A stretch of DNA of 64,000 nt, taken from the NCBI RefSeq assembly GCF_024171495.1, contig NZ_JALJZW010000001.1, forward strand, positions 956,001-1,020,000, written 5' to 3'. How positions within the stretch are numbered: the stretch's first letter is position 1; each line of letters begins with the position of its first letter. Below the pieces are notes generated by a model. That model was given only the letters and a program-made list of their open reading frames with translations, ran no database searches and had not been told where the DNA came from. The position numbers and the translations under genes are program-made. Shown in pieces: positions 1 through 9,745 of the stretch. The stretch is from Deinococcus sp. HSC-46F16. GTDB taxonomy: Bacteria > Deinococcota > Deinococci > Deinococcales > Deinococcaceae.

Positions 1-14
1 ACTAATGGCGGGAT

Positions 15-1064
<1,050 letters not shown>

Positions 1065-1065
1065 G

Positions 1066-1725
1066 GTGACGGCCCTGGCCCCCCAGCCCACGCCCGCGCC
1101 CGCCCCGGAGCGCACCAAACCCCGCCTGCTGGAGCGGCTCAAACGCGCCGGGCCGCAGACGGTGCAGGACCTCGCGGCGAACCTCGGCATCAGCGTGCCG
1201 GGGGCGCGGCGGCACCTGCTCGACCTTCAGGAGCAGGGGCTGATCGAGGCCCGCACCGAGCGGCCCGGCGGGAGGGGGCGGCCCCAGCACGTCTTCGTGC
1301 TCACCGACCGGGGCGAGGCGACCTTTCCCAAGACCTACTCGGCGCTGTGCGTGGACGTGCTGCGGCACCTCCAGGCGCTCTACGGCGACGAGGCGGTGAC
1401 GCAGGTGCTGGGCGCCCGCAGCGCGGAACTCACGGCGCAGGTGCAGGCCGCGCTTCCCGCCGAATTGCCGCCCGAGGAGCGAATCGCCCGCTTTGCCGCG
1501 TGGCTGACCGAGCTGGGCTTCGACGCGGTGGCCGAACCCGGAGCGCGGGCGGGCGAGTGGCTGATCGCGGAGCGCAACTGCCCCAACCTGACGGTGGCGC
1601 GGCGGTTCCCGGAACTGTGTCACAGTGAGCTGCGGCTCTTCACAGACGTGCTGGGCGTGCCCGTCACCCGCGAGACGCGCATCGCCTGCGGGCAGGGCCA
1701 GTGCCGCTACCGGATCGGACCCTGA
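1066..1725 (+). CDS. DeoR/ArsR-type winged-helix regulator with C-terminal Cys cluster (SufR-like)
   Basis: 219 aa from a GTG start 1 nt after apbC stops; upstream in-frame codons overlap apbC and were rejected. The N-terminal 20-75 region is a winged helix (QTVQDLAANLGISVPGARRH). The C-terminus has four cysteines, spaced CX12C, then CX4C after 22 residues. COG2345/SufR relatives use a similar C-terminal set to bind an Fe-S cluster, but the third Cys is displaced here. The coupling to an Mrp ATPase supports a link to Fe-S status; this is inference. It could instead be a Zn-binding or cysteine-redox regulator. Confidence 0.82.
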   Translation: MTALAPQPTPAPAPERTKPRLLERLKRAGPQTVQDLAANLGISVPGARRHLLDLQEQGLIEARTERPGGRGRPQHVFVLTDRGEATFPKTYSALCVDVLRHLQALYGDEAVTQVLGARSAELTAQVQAALPAELPPEERIARFAAWLTELGFDAVAEPGARAGEWLIAERNCPNLTVARRFPELCHSELRLFTDVLGVPVTRETRIACGQGQCRYRIGP

Positions 1726-1727
1726 CT

Positions 1728-2327
1728 GTGACTGCTCCCGACCGGGCCACCGGCCAACCCCTCTACAGCCTCGTCGCGTGGCCGCCCGAGGCGCTCGACA
1801 CCTGGCTGCGGCGCACCCAGGAGCGGCTGGGCGTGCGCGGCTTCGGAGCACCGCACCTGAACCTGCGGGCGCCCTTTCAGACCCACCTCACGCCGGGGGA
1901 ACTCGTCGCAGCCTTTCGGGAGGCGCTGCGGGGTACCGCGCCCTTCGAGGTGCCGGTGCGCGGCTGGAAGCGGCTGCCGCACCTGGTCTTTCTGGAGTGC
2001 ATGCGGACGCCCCAGCTCTCCAACCTGCACGCCCGCGCCCTCGGCGTGGGACCGTCCACCCGCGCCCCCCACGACGGCGAGGGATACACCCCGCACCTCA
2101 CGCTGGGCCTGGGCATCCTGCCGCGCGTCGAGGACCTGATCTGGGCGGAGGTGCAGCCCCTCAAGCCCCCGGTCGCGTCCTTCGGGGTGGAGGTCTTGAG
2201 CCTGACCCGTGAGGAACGCGGCGAGGTGCAGGAGGTCCACACTTTCCCGCTGGGCGAGGGCGCCGAACTGCTCGCCCGCCTCACTGGGGAGGCGGGGCGG
2301 GCAGAGGTCCGGGGGGCGGAAGGCTAA
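1728..2327 (+). CDS. 2'-5' RNA ligase / 2H phosphoesterase family protein
   Basis: 199 aa from GTG, 2 nt after the previous stop. Two H-x-[T/S]-like motifs typical of 2H phosphoesterases are visible: PHLNL near residue 43 and PHLTL near residue 122. In the first the Thr/Ser position is Asn, which may lower activity. The family includes LigT/ThpR enzymes acting on 2',5' or cyclic phosphodiester bonds in RNA. The 3' end overlaps the converging DAHP synthase gene by 4 nt. Family is fairly sure; the natural substrate cannot be read from sequence. Confidence 0.8.
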   Translation: MTAPDRATGQPLYSLVAWPPEALDTWLRRTQERLGVRGFGAPHLNLRAPFQTHLTPGELVAAFREALRGTAPFEVPVRGWKRLPHLVFLECMRTPQLSNLHARALGVGPSTRAPHDGEGYTPHLTLGLGILPRVEDLIWAEVQPLKPPVASFGVEVLSLTREERGEVQEVHTFPLGEGAELLARLTGEAGRAEVRGAEG

Positions 2328-3418
2328 ACCAGCGTCGGCGCCGCCAGCATCGGGGCCAGCGCCGCCGCGAAACGCTCGTACCCGGCGAAGTCGAGCTGCT
2401 GCTCGTTGTCCGAGAGCGCCGTGGCGGGACTGGGGTGGACCTCGACGTGGATGCCGTCAGCGCCGACGGCCAGGGCCGCCTTGGCCAGCGGGATCAGCAG
2501 GTCGCGGCGTCCGGCAGCGTGGGTCACGTCCACGATCACGGGCAGGTGCGTCTCCTGCTTGGCGAGGGCCACCGCCGAGAGGTCCAGCGTGTTGCGCGTC
2601 CACTTTTCGAAGGTGCGGATACCGCGCTCGCAGAGGATCACTTCGGGGTTGCCCTCCGAGAGGATGTACTCGGCGGCGTACAGCCATTCCTCGACGGTGG
2701 CCGCGAGGCCGCGCTTGAGCAGCACCGGGCGGCGGGCGCGGCCCACCTCGCGCAGCAGGGCAAAGTTGTGCATGTTCCGGGCACCGATCTGGAGGATGTC
2801 GGCGTGTTCGGCCACGACCTCCACGTCGCGGGTGTCCATCACCTCGGTCACGAACAGCATCCCGTGTTCGCGGGCGACCTGCCCGCCGATGAGGAGGCCG
2901 TCCACCCCCATGCCCTGAAAGCCGTAGGGACTCGTGCGCGGTTTGTACGCGCCGCCGCGCAGAATCCGGACGCCCCGGCCCGCCAGGAACGCAGCCGTCT
3001 CCTCCATCTGCCCCGCCGACTCGATGGAGCACGGCCCGGCGATGATGACCGGGGGCGCGTCCCCGCCGATCCGCACCCCGTCGATGTCGAGCACCGTGTC
3101 GGCAGGCTGCACCTTGCGCGAGACCAGCAGTTGCTTCTTGTCGTTGCTCTCCTCGAGGTCGAGGCTGGCCTTGAAAATCTCCTTGAAGATCGCCTTGACC
3201 GCCGCGTGCGAGAAGGGGCCGGGGTTGAGGCGCTCGAGCTCGCGCAGTTGCTGCTCCTCGCGGGCGGGGTCGTAGTGCTGCGGGCGGCCCTCGGCGGACT
3301 TGGCCCGCCCGATCTGCGCGACCACCTCGCCCCGGCGGGAGAGGAGGGTCAGGAGATCCCGGTTGATCGCGTCCACCTCCGCGCGGAGGTCGTCAATGCT
3401 GCGCTGGGGAGAGGTCAT
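2324..3418 (-). CDS. aroF: Bifunctional chorismate mutase / 3-deoxy-7-phosphoheptulonate synthase
   Basis: 364 aa. Residues 1-90 are an AroQ-type chorismate mutase (IDDLRAEVDAINRDLLTLLSRR); residues 100-364 are a KDO8PS-like class I DAHP synthase with the AGPCSIES motif near 127. It condenses PEP and erythrose 4-phosphate, the first step of the shikimate pathway, and in Bacillus-type enzymes the mutase domain gives feedback control by prephenate. A TACACT hexamer lies 6 bp before the ATG, so the mRNA is probably leaderless. The gene name is by function; aroG or aroA(G) would be used in other species. Confidence 0.95.
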   Translation of the reverse strand: MTSPQRSIDDLRAEVDAINRDLLTLLSRRGEVVAQIGRAKSAEGRPQHYDPAREEQQLRELERLNPGPFSHAAVKAIFKEIFKASLDLEESNDKKQLLVSRKVQPADTVLDIDGVRIGGDAPPVIIAGPCSIESAGQMEETAAFLAGRGVRILRGGAYKPRTSPYGFQGMGVDGLLIGGQVAREHGMLFVTEVMDTRDVEVVAEHADILQIGARNMHNFALLREVGRARRPVLLKRGLAATVEEWLYAAEYILSEGNPEVILCERGIRTFEKWTRNTLDLSAVALAKQETHLPVIVDVTHAAGRRDLLIPLAKAALAVGADGIHVEVHPSPATALSDNEQQLDFAGYERFAAALAPMLAAPTLV

Positions 3419-3466
3419 GCGGCCAGTGTAGGGGGGGGACCCCTGGGCCGTCCGTGACCCTGCTAG

Positions 3467-3880
3467 TCAATTCGGGGCGGACGTGTCCGGCGCGTTGACC
3501 ATATGCACGGCCACCCGCGCGAGCGCCGCGTACAGCTCCCGCGCCTCGGCCTCCCCGATCTCGGGCGTCTCGCGCAGGGCCGCGTTCATGCAGGCCAGCC
3601 ACGCCCGGCCCCGCGTGGGCGTGATCTCGAAGGGGAGGTGCCGCGCCCGCAGCCGGGGGTGCCCGTAGCGCTGGTGGTAGAGGGGCGGCCCGCCCAGAAA
3701 GCCCGACAGGAAGGCGAACTGCTTTTCCGCCGTGTGCGTCAGGTCGTCGGGAAAGATCGGCGCGAGGTCGGGGTCGCGGGCGACGTGGGTGTAAAAGCGC
3801 CGCACCAGCGAGGCGAGCGCCTCCGGCCCGATGCGGTCGTAGAGAGAGCCGCCCTCGGCGAGGGAGAGGGGTGCGGTCAT
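3467..3880 (-). CDS. Group II truncated haemoglobin
   Basis: 137 aa globin of the trHbO/YjbI class. Visible landmarks: B10 Tyr (RRFY, residue 30), CD1 Phe (PIF, 43), YGHPRLRARHLPF with the proximal F8 His at 81, and G8 Trp (RAWL, 94), which is diagnostic of group II. Such haemoglobins bind O2 and NO and are linked to oxidative or nitrosative stress. TACCCT stands 6 bp upstream of the ATG, consistent with a leaderless transcript. It lies 48 nt downstream of the DAHP synthase start, on the same strand, with its own promoter. Confidence 0.92.
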   Translation of the reverse strand: MTAPLSLAEGGSLYDRIGPEALASLVRRFYTHVARDPDLAPIFPDDLTHTAEKQFAFLSGFLGGPPLYHQRYGHPRLRARHLPFEITPTRGRAWLACMNAALRETPEIGEAEARELYAALARVAVHMVNAPDTSAPN

Positions 3881-4035
3881 GGGACGAGGGTAGAGCGGTC
3901 AGCCCTCCGCCGTCAGCGGCAAAAAGCCCCAGCATGGCCCGAGGGTCAGGGGACCGGGGTTAAATGGCGGGCGAGCTACGCCTGCCACCCTCTTCTGCAA
4001 GCAGCTCTGCGAACTCCCCACGCGAAGGGAGGCAG

Positions 4036-4064
4036 AAAAGACCCCTCTCCCAGAGGGAGAGGGG
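4036..4064 (-). terminator. Intrinsic terminator with perfect 10-bp stem downstream of the metallo-hydrolase gene
   Basis: The arms 4042-4051 and 4055-4064 are perfectly complementary around a 3-nt loop. On the minus strand the hairpin is followed by a run read as TCTTTT. A second small hairpin (CCTCG/CGAGG, 4066-4079) lies just before it. The same CCCCTCACCCC...GGGGTC wording recurs near 17950, so the element looks like a dispersed repeat used as a terminator. Confidence 0.75.
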
Positions 4065-4107
4065 CCTCGCGCAGCGAGGGGGTGAGGGGTCTGTCAGGCG
4101 CCCTCTC

Positions 4108-5112
4108 TCAGCTCCACTGCCACACGGCCGGTTCGTACTCGTAGCTGCCGAGCAGCCGGAGGCCCTGACGCCGCAGGTGCCCGATGGCGTGGAAGGGGAA
4201 ATGGTAGCCCGTGACCCACAGCCCTTCCTCCACCGCCTCGTTAAAGATGCGCTGGCGGGTGCGGGCGGCGAGCGGGCCGTCGGTGTCGAAGCCGATATAG
4301 GCCCCCCGGTGCCGCAGCGAGAGCAGGAAGTGCCCCGCCGCGTCCCCGAAGACCATCAGGCCCGCGTTGCCGCTCCCGGCCCGCACGCTGAGGTGCCCCA
4401 GGGTGTGGCCCGGCGTGGCGACGGCCGTGACGCCAGGGACGATCTCGGCGCCGGGCTGAATCAGCGTGAAGCGGTCGCGCAGGCCGATCAGGTTGGCCTG
4501 CACCGCCGCGTTGGGGTTGGCCTGGGTGGTCCAGAACTGGAACTCGGCCGCGCCCATGACGTGCCGGGCGCCGGGAAAGGTGGGTTGCCCGTTCGTGGTC
4601 AGGCCACCGATATGGTCCCCGTGCCCGTGGGTGATGAACACAGTGTCGATGCTCGCCGGGTCGAGTCCGGCCCGCCCCAGGTTGGCGACCAGTTGCCCAC
4701 CCGTTCCGCCGCGCCCGGTGTCGATCAGCACCCGCCGCCCGCCGACCTCCAGCACGACCGGGTTGAAGTGGTTGACCGTGTTCGTGGCAGGGACAGAGTA
4801 CTCGGCCAGGGTCGCGGCGAACTCGGCCTGCCGGTCCGGGTTGGCCCCCCAGGTCGGCAGCACGGCGGCGAGGGGGGCGGTGCCGTCGCTCACCACCGTG
4901 GCGGTCATGTCGCCGATGCGCTGGCGGTAGAAGCCGTTGCCATTGAGGGGTCCGGCGGGGGCCTGGGTGGTCTGCGGCTGAGCGGGCGCAGTCTGGGCCT
5001 GGACCAGCGGGGCGGCGGCCGTGACCAGACCCGCCGCGCCCAGCAGACGCAGGGTGTCGCGGCGGTTCAGGGGCCGGGCGGGGGCGTCGGACTTGGAACT
5101 CGAATCGCTCAT
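4108..5112 (-). CDS. Tat-exported metallo-beta-lactamase-fold hydrolase
   Basis: 334 aa. The N-terminus carries a twin-arginine signal (NRRDTLRLLG at 16-25, then a hydrophobic stretch ending near AQAQ at 40). The mature protein has the MBL zinc motif THGHGDHIGG (HxHxDH at 162-167), a downstream GHTLGH and a C-terminal YHFPFHAIGH. The layout resembles methyl parathion hydrolase and AHL-lactonase relatives, so it is likely an extracytoplasmic lactonase or organophosphate/ester hydrolase; the substrate is unknown. SD GGAGGT is well placed before the ATG. Exported MBL enzymes of this type are commonly detoxifying or quorum-quenching. Confidence 0.88.
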   Translation of the reverse strand: MSDSSSKSDAPARPLNRRDTLRLLGAAGLVTAAAPLVQAQTAPAQPQTTQAPAGPLNGNGFYRQRIGDMTATVVSDGTAPLAAVLPTWGANPDRQAEFAATLAEYSVPATNTVNHFNPVVLEVGGRRVLIDTGRGGTGGQLVANLGRAGLDPASIDTVFITHGHGDHIGGLTTNGQPTFPGARHVMGAAEFQFWTTQANPNAAVQANLIGLRDRFTLIQPGAEIVPGVTAVATPGHTLGHLSVRAGSGNAGLMVFGDAAGHFLLSLRHRGAYIGFDTDGPLAARTRQRIFNEAVEEGLWVTGYHFPFHAIGHLRRQGLRLLGSYEYEPAVWQWS

Positions 5113-5148
5113 AGGGCAACCTCCGGGGTGGGACGTGACCCTTTGACG

Positions 5149-5820
5149 TTAAGGGACTTTGCCCACCGGATGTGTAGCCGCTCCTGCGGAAGGCTTAGGA
5201 CTTCGCTCCAGCCCGTACAGCCCCAGCCCCGCCCGCATCGCCGGGCCGCTCGCCAGCGCGAAGGCGAGGGTGCCCCAACCCACCAGCCCGCCGAGGAGCC
5301 AGCCCAGCGCCAGTACGACCAGCTCAATCCCCCCGCGCACCCGCGCCACGTCCCACCCCGTGCGGCGGCTGAGGCCCAGCACCAGCCCGTCGCGCGGCCC
5401 GGCCCCCAGGCCCGCCGCCACGTAGGTGCCCGTTGCCAGCCCCAGCAGGCCGACGCCGAGGCCGAACTGCCCCCAGCAGGCCAGGAAACCGGAGGGGTCG
5501 GGCACCAATGGGGCGAGCAGATCCAAAAAAAGTCCGATCAGCAGCACGTTCAGCACGGTCCCCGGCCCGATCCGCTCGCGCAGATAGAGCGCCGTAAACG
5601 CCACGATCAGCACTCCCGTCAGGATGCTCACCGTGCCCAGCGTTAGAGGCAGGTGGTAGGTCACGCCGAGGTGAAAGGCTTCCCACGGGGCCACCCCCAC
5701 CCGCGCGTCCAGCATCAGCCGCAGGGCGAGGCCGTAGAGGGCCAGGCCGAAGACCAGCAGGCCGTACCGCCCCAGCGTGGGCAGACGCGTGGCGGCGGCG
5801 AGGGGCGCGGGGCGGGGCAT
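5149..5820 (-). CDS. YczE/YitT-type integral membrane protein
   Basis: 223 aa, about 5-6 hydrophobic helices (YGLLVFGLALYGLALRLML; LTLGTVSILTGVLIVAFTAL; TVLNVLLIGLFLDLLAPLV). The motif GVAPWEAFHLG after the first helix and the GAGPRDGLVLGL segment are characteristic of the YczE family. Family members are uncharacterised or linked to antibiotic production and transport in Bacillus. The start is the ATG at 5820, followed at once by a hydrophobic N-terminus; an upstream in-frame ATG would add a hydrophilic tail. It is divergent from the DUF2231 gene. Confidence 0.8.
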   Translation of the reverse strand: MPRPAPLAAATRLPTLGRYGLLVFGLALYGLALRLMLDARVGVAPWEAFHLGVTYHLPLTLGTVSILTGVLIVAFTALYLRERIGPGTVLNVLLIGLFLDLLAPLVPDPSGFLACWGQFGLGVGLLGLATGTYVAAGLGAGPRDGLVLGLSRRTGWDVARVRGGIELVVLALGWLLGGLVGWGTLAFALASGPAMRAGLGLYGLERSPKPSAGAATHPVGKVP

Positions 5821-5942
5821 GGGGGCGAAGGTAGCACCCAGCTCCCGTGCGGCCCAAGGCGAATCAGGCACAGAGCCTCGCTTAACCCTCCCCCGCGTCC
5901 CCCGCCGCAGGGGACACAATCGGGGGAACGGAGGTTTCGCCT

Positions 5943-6503
5943 ATGGACTCGCAGATCAACGACCGCTTCGAGGACACCCTCAGCCAGCATGACCGGCTGG
6001 AAGCCCTCGCCGACACGTTGCAGCCCAAGGTGCGCGAGCTGCTGGACGCCCTGCCCGACTCCGTCGAAGCGACCCTGCACGGCCAGCCGCTGGGCCATCC
6101 CCTCCACCCCATCCTGATTCACTTACCGCTGGGAGGGTGGATCGTGGCGGGACTGCTGGACTTCCTGCCGGGAGGCTCGCCGGAGAACGAGGCCGCCGCC
6201 GACCGGGCGCTGCTGCTGGGCACGGTGGGTTCGGTGGCGGCCATTGCCGCCGGGTGGACCGACTGGGCCAACACGCGCGGCGAGGCGAGGCGCACCGGCT
6301 TGATTCACGGCACGGTGAACGAGGCCGCTTTCCTCCTCAACGTGGCCTCGCTGCTGGCCCGCAAGCGGCACAAGCGGCGGCTGGGCAAGGCCCTGTCGGG
6401 CGCGGCGCTGGGACTGGCCGGGCTGGGCGGCTTTCTGGGCGGGCAGCTCGTCTACCGCCACGGCCTCGGCGTCGGCGAGACGCTGGCGCACCCGCAGGGC
6501 TGA
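5943..6503 (+). CDS. DUF2231 membrane protein
   Basis: 186 aa. The GHPLHPILIHLPLGGWIVAG segment (about residues 50-70) is the DUF2231 signature, with HP and H residues that may bind a cofactor. Four hydrophobic helices follow. About 50 residues of charged amphipathic helix precede the domain. DUF2231 proteins have been proposed as redox or haem-associated membrane proteins, but no role is proven. A GGAGG SD is found 10 nt before the ATG. The 122-nt divergent region to yczE should hold both promoters. Confidence 0.82.
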   Translation: MDSQINDRFEDTLSQHDRLEALADTLQPKVRELLDALPDSVEATLHGQPLGHPLHPILIHLPLGGWIVAGLLDFLPGGSPENEAAADRALLLGTVGSVAAIAAGWTDWANTRGEARRTGLIHGTVNEAAFLLNVASLLARKRHKRRLGKALSGAALGLAGLGGFLGGQLVYRHGLGVGETLAHPQG

Positions 6504-6532
6504 GCGGAGGCGGGGCTGGGACGGGCCGCCCC

Positions 6533-7228
6533 TCACCCCTCACGGGAGTTCACCGGAAAGGCCGGATGAATTCGCAGCGCCCGCGTCAGCGCGACCACCC
6601 ACGCCAGCGAAAAGAGCGCCCCCCCCAGCACGTCCGTCGGGTAATGAACCCCGATATAGACGCGCGACCACATCATGCCGAGGACGTACAGCACCCCCAG
6701 AATCAACGTCGGAACCCGCCAGCGCGTCGGCCACAGCAGCACCACCAGCGAGGTCGCCAACGCCGAGGCGAACATCGCGTGTCCGCTGGGAAAGGAGTAG
6801 TCGGGTTCGGGCAGGATCGGGGTCCAGAAGGCAGGCCGGGGCCGGTCGAAGACGTTTTTCAGCAGCACGTTGATCAGCGCCACCCCCCCCAGGCTGATCG
6901 CCAGGAAGTAGCCCAGGCGGTGGCGCAGCCGGTAGAACAGGAACACCAGCACCAGCGTGATCGGCACCATGCCCCGCGCACTGCCTAGCAGAGAGAAGGT
7001 GGCGGCCACCCGGTCCAGCAGGGGCGATTGCCCTGCGTGCAGCGCCAGCATCAGCGGCCGCTCGAAGGCGAAAGGCTCCTTGTTGAACACGTCCTCCGCG
7101 ATGGAGACGAAGATCAGCAGCGGCACCAGCAGCCCGAAAAACAGCAGCAATAGCGTGCGCCAGTGCCGCTGCACGAAGGCGAGGAGGTGCCCCAGGGGGC
7201 CAGAGGTCGAGGAGGGGGCCGGGGTCAT
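6533..7228 (-). CDS. PAP2-family membrane phosphatase
   Basis: 231 aa with about six membrane segments. The three phosphatase motifs are present: KNVFDRPRP (motif 1), SFPSGHAM (motif 2) and SRVYIGVHYPTDVLGG (motif 3, with catalytic His). Such enzymes dephosphorylate undecaprenyl pyrophosphate or phosphatidate-type lipids with the active site facing the periplasmic side. The ATG at 7228 was chosen because the sequence upstream is low-complexity and not conserved in character. A TAGCGT lies 10 bp upstream. The lipid substrate cannot be told from sequence. Confidence 0.88.
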   Translation of the reverse strand: MTPAPSSTSGPLGHLLAFVQRHWRTLLLLFFGLLVPLLIFVSIAEDVFNKEPFAFERPLMLALHAGQSPLLDRVAATFSLLGSARGMVPITLVLVFLFYRLRHRLGYFLAISLGGVALINVLLKNVFDRPRPAFWTPILPEPDYSFPSGHAMFASALATSLVVLLWPTRWRVPTLILGVLYVLGMMWSRVYIGVHYPTDVLGGALFSLAWVVALTRALRIHPAFPVNSREG

Positions 7229-7469
7229 GAATCCGCCCACGCTACCCCCCCCTGCCCGGCGGCGGATTCGGGGGGAGGTGGGCAAGTGTTCATTCCTGCC
7301 GGGCCGACGCTGCCCCACCGTCCCGGCCCCGGTTCCCTGCACCGACCGGGGGACGACACACCCGGAGGGGCGCACTGCATCCCGGGGAGGGGGGTCAACA
7401 ACAACCCCGCCAGCGCCCGTCCCAGAGTCAGGCTGGCGGCCAGCTCCAGGCCACCCACCTTTCAGTCCG

Positions 7470-8294
7470 TCACCCCTCGCGGGCGGGCGCGGCCTCGGCG
7501 GTGGGCCGGGTCGCCCCTTCCTCTTCCCCTGCCCACAGCCCCTGCCGCTTCAGCGCCGCGACGAGGTGAGGCTCACGCTTCTCCATCCCGCCGCCCGGCG
7601 CCCAGTACGCCCGCAGCAGCCGTGCCCAGTCGCCGGGCTGACCGCCCCGCGCGGCGATGGGATTCATGACCTCGGCACCGCCGCGCAATTCCTCGTCGGT
7701 GCCGTCCCGGTAGCGGTCCTCGTGAACGACGAGGGACCGGGGCACGCGCGGGCGCTGGGGCGGCGTCTCGGCGGGGAGGCCCACCGTGAGGGCGGCGAAG
7801 GGCAGCACTCCCTGGGGCAGCGCCAGCACGTCCAGCAGCCCTTCCAGCCCATTCATCACCCCGCCGATCCAGCAGCCCTGATAGCCCAGCAGTTCGGCGG
7901 CGGTGAGCAGGTTCTGCCCGGCCATCACCGCGTCCCCGATGCCGAAATGGACCCCGATGGCGGGCCAATGCCCGACCTCGTGCCCGGCGACCCGCAGGAA
8001 TTGGCCCACCCGCCGCACGTCGAGACAGATTACGAAGGCCTCTGACGCGGTCTGAACGTGGGCGTTCGTGGTCAGTTCGGCCACCCGCGCCCGCACCTCC
8101 GGCGAGACGAGGCGCACGAAGGAGTAAAGCTGCGCCGTCGCGTCGGTGGGAGCACGCTGGGCGGCGTGCAGGAGCACGTCCAGATGTTCCTCCGGCATGG
8201 GGAGGGGCGAGCCGTCCTCCCTGGTGACGTACTGGCGAACGGTGCGGTGGGCGTCGAAAAAGGCCCGGACTTCCTCGGGCGTGCGGGGGGTCAT
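7470..8294 (-). CDS. Nitroreductase-family FMN oxidoreductase
   Basis: 274 aa. The N-terminal FDAHRTVRQYV and the QRAPTDATAQLYSFVRL segment match the FMN-binding start of NfsA/FRP-type nitroreductases; the central LLTAAELLGYQGCWIGGVMNG is also typical. These enzymes reduce nitro, quinone or flavin substrates with NAD(P)H. A TAGCCT hexamer 6 bp before the ATG points to a leaderless mRNA. The 3' part is Ala/Glu-rich and probably a disordered tail. Substrate unknown. Confidence 0.87.
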   Translation of the reverse strand: MTPRTPEEVRAFFDAHRTVRQYVTREDGSPLPMPEEHLDVLLHAAQRAPTDATAQLYSFVRLVSPEVRARVAELTTNAHVQTASEAFVICLDVRRVGQFLRVAGHEVGHWPAIGVHFGIGDAVMAGQNLLTAAELLGYQGCWIGGVMNGLEGLLDVLALPQGVLPFAALTVGLPAETPPQRPRVPRSLVVHEDRYRDGTDEELRGGAEVMNPIAARGGQPGDWARLLRAYWAPGGGMEKREPHLVAALKRQGLWAGEEEGATRPTAEAAPAREG

Positions 8295-8306
8295 GGGGGA
8301 AGGCTA

Positions 8307-9338
8307 TCAGCCGCCCGCTTCGGCGGGCACGGGCGGGGGCACCACCAGGGCACTCAGGCCCACGCCGCCCAGGCCCGCCATCACCGCGACGCCCAGCCAC
8401 AGCTCCAGGCTGAGGTTGGTCAGGCCCAGCAAGGTCAGCCCACCCAGGTACGGCACCCACACGGCCAGCGGCAGCCCGAAGGCGAAGGCCCGCAGCGCCC
8501 AGGGCCGCGCCGGGGACGGGTTCAGCAGGAGGAAGAGCGCGTCGGCCACCAGCCCGGCGGCGAGCATCAGCAGGGGCACGCGCCACTCGCCGGGCACCAG
8601 CATCAGGGTCATCAGCAGGGTATTCAGCCCGTACATGAGGGTTATGGCCCCGAAGGGCAGCCGGAAGCGCCGCAGCAGCAGGAGGGGGGGCGCAGCCAGA
8701 ATCAGCGCGGTGAGGAGGATGCTGCTCAGCTCGCCGCGCGTCTGCACGTACCCGAGGCCCTGCGGGGCGGCGAGCAGGCCCCACAGGTACATGTGCATAA
8801 AGGACGTGAAGCTCAGCAGCGCCGTGGCCGACAGCACGGCGGGCCACACCACCCCCGCCGGGGCCGCGCGGGGCGTGGGCACCCGCCAACTGCTCACCAG
8901 CGGGGCCGCCAGGATGCACATCGCTCCCGCGAACAGCAGCAGGTGCGTGGGCGAGAGCAGCGCCTCAATGCCGACCTCGATGCCGAAGACGGTGTGCCAG
9001 GTCATGTCGCCCAGCCCGCCCAGCCCGAAGATCGGTACCCCCAGTGCGGCCAGGGCGTACCCCTCGGGAAAGGCCGCGAGGCCCCGCCGCCCGGACCGCC
9101 AGCCCCGATACCCCAGCCACAGCACCCACGCCGCCACCGCCAGAAAGCCCGAATAGAACAGCGCGTGCCAGGGCGTGAAGAAGGTTTCCAGGCTCTCGCC
9201 GTAGCGGTTGTGCGCCCAGCCGTCCACGAAGATGCCCGTGGTCAGCCACCATCCCAGCCCCAGCGTGACGAGGTTCTGCGCCGGAGTCGCGCGGGTGGGC
9301 GCGGCGGGTGCGGGCGCGGCCGGGAGGGTGGTGGTCAT
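8307..9338 (-). CDS. Polytopic membrane protein of unknown function
   Basis: 343 aa and roughly nine hydrophobic helices, after an Ala/Pro-rich N-terminus of about 20 residues. The segment GIFVDGWAHNRYGESLETFFTPWHALFYSGF (written across residues 35-65) contains His, Asp and Trp residues at a membrane edge, and a second His (PTHLLLF) is in a later helix, so a metal or haem site is possible. I do not recognise a named family. TACACT lies 5 bp before the ATG (leaderless). It stands alone between a nitroreductase and a DUF2085 gene. Confidence 0.75.
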   Translation of the reverse strand: MTTTLPAAPAPAAPTRATPAQNLVTLGLGWWLTTGIFVDGWAHNRYGESLETFFTPWHALFYSGFLAVAAWVLWLGYRGWRSGRRGLAAFPEGYALAALGVPIFGLGGLGDMTWHTVFGIEVGIEALLSPTHLLLFAGAMCILAAPLVSSWRVPTPRAAPAGVVWPAVLSATALLSFTSFMHMYLWGLLAAPQGLGYVQTRGELSSILLTALILAAPPLLLLRRFRLPFGAITLMYGLNTLLMTLMLVPGEWRVPLLMLAAGLVADALFLLLNPSPARPWALRAFAFGLPLAVWVPYLGGLTLLGLTNLSLELWLGVAVMAGLGGVGLSALVVPPPVPAEAGG

Positions 9339-9394
9339 GGGTCAGTGTACGTACGGAGGGGTGGGCTGAGCGCAACTTCTGCCCAGCAAACATG

Positions 9395-9736
9395 TCACCC
9401 CAGGATCACCTCGGCGAACCACCGTCCGCTGCTCAGCGCGGCCCAGGCCAGCAAGCCGACCTGTCCCACCCCCGCCAGCACCCCGGTGAGCAGCCGCAGG
9501 GCATTGGTGCTCGGCCGCCAGCCCGCCGCCTGGGTCAGTCCGTCGGCGAGCAGGGGCAGGTGCAGCAGCAACATGGGGAGCGGCTGGGGCAGCATGCCCT
9601 CTTGCCAGAACTGCCACGCGAAGCCCAGCAGCGCCAGATAGCCCAGGTAGATGCCGGTGCAGCGGGCACAGATGCGCATCCGCCGCCCGCGCACCCGCAG
9701 GCAACGCTCGGGAATCCCGTGGCAGGCCAGCAGCAT
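9395..9736 (-). CDS. DUF2085 membrane protein
   Basis: 113 aa. CHGIPERCLRVRGRRMRICARCTGIYLGY at the N-terminus is the DUF2085 signature: a Cys-His start followed by CxRCTGIYLG, suggesting a bound metal. Three hydrophobic helices follow. The function is unknown. TAGGTT is 6 bp upstream of the ATG, so translation is probably leaderless. It lies 9 nt downstream of the next small membrane protein gene, on the same strand. Confidence 0.8.
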   Translation of the reverse strand: MLLACHGIPERCLRVRGRRMRICARCTGIYLGYLALLGFAWQFWQEGMLPQPLPMLLLHLPLLADGLTQAAGWRPSTNALRLLTGVLAGVGQVGLLAWAALSSGRWFAEVILG

Positions 9737-9745
9737 GGGTGAAAC

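Noticed and set aside
2457..3032. Long alternative frames over DAHP synthase, glgB, metG and others
   Set aside because: All are shadows in other frames of clearly recognised genes; composition is Arg/Gly/Pro/Ala-rich.
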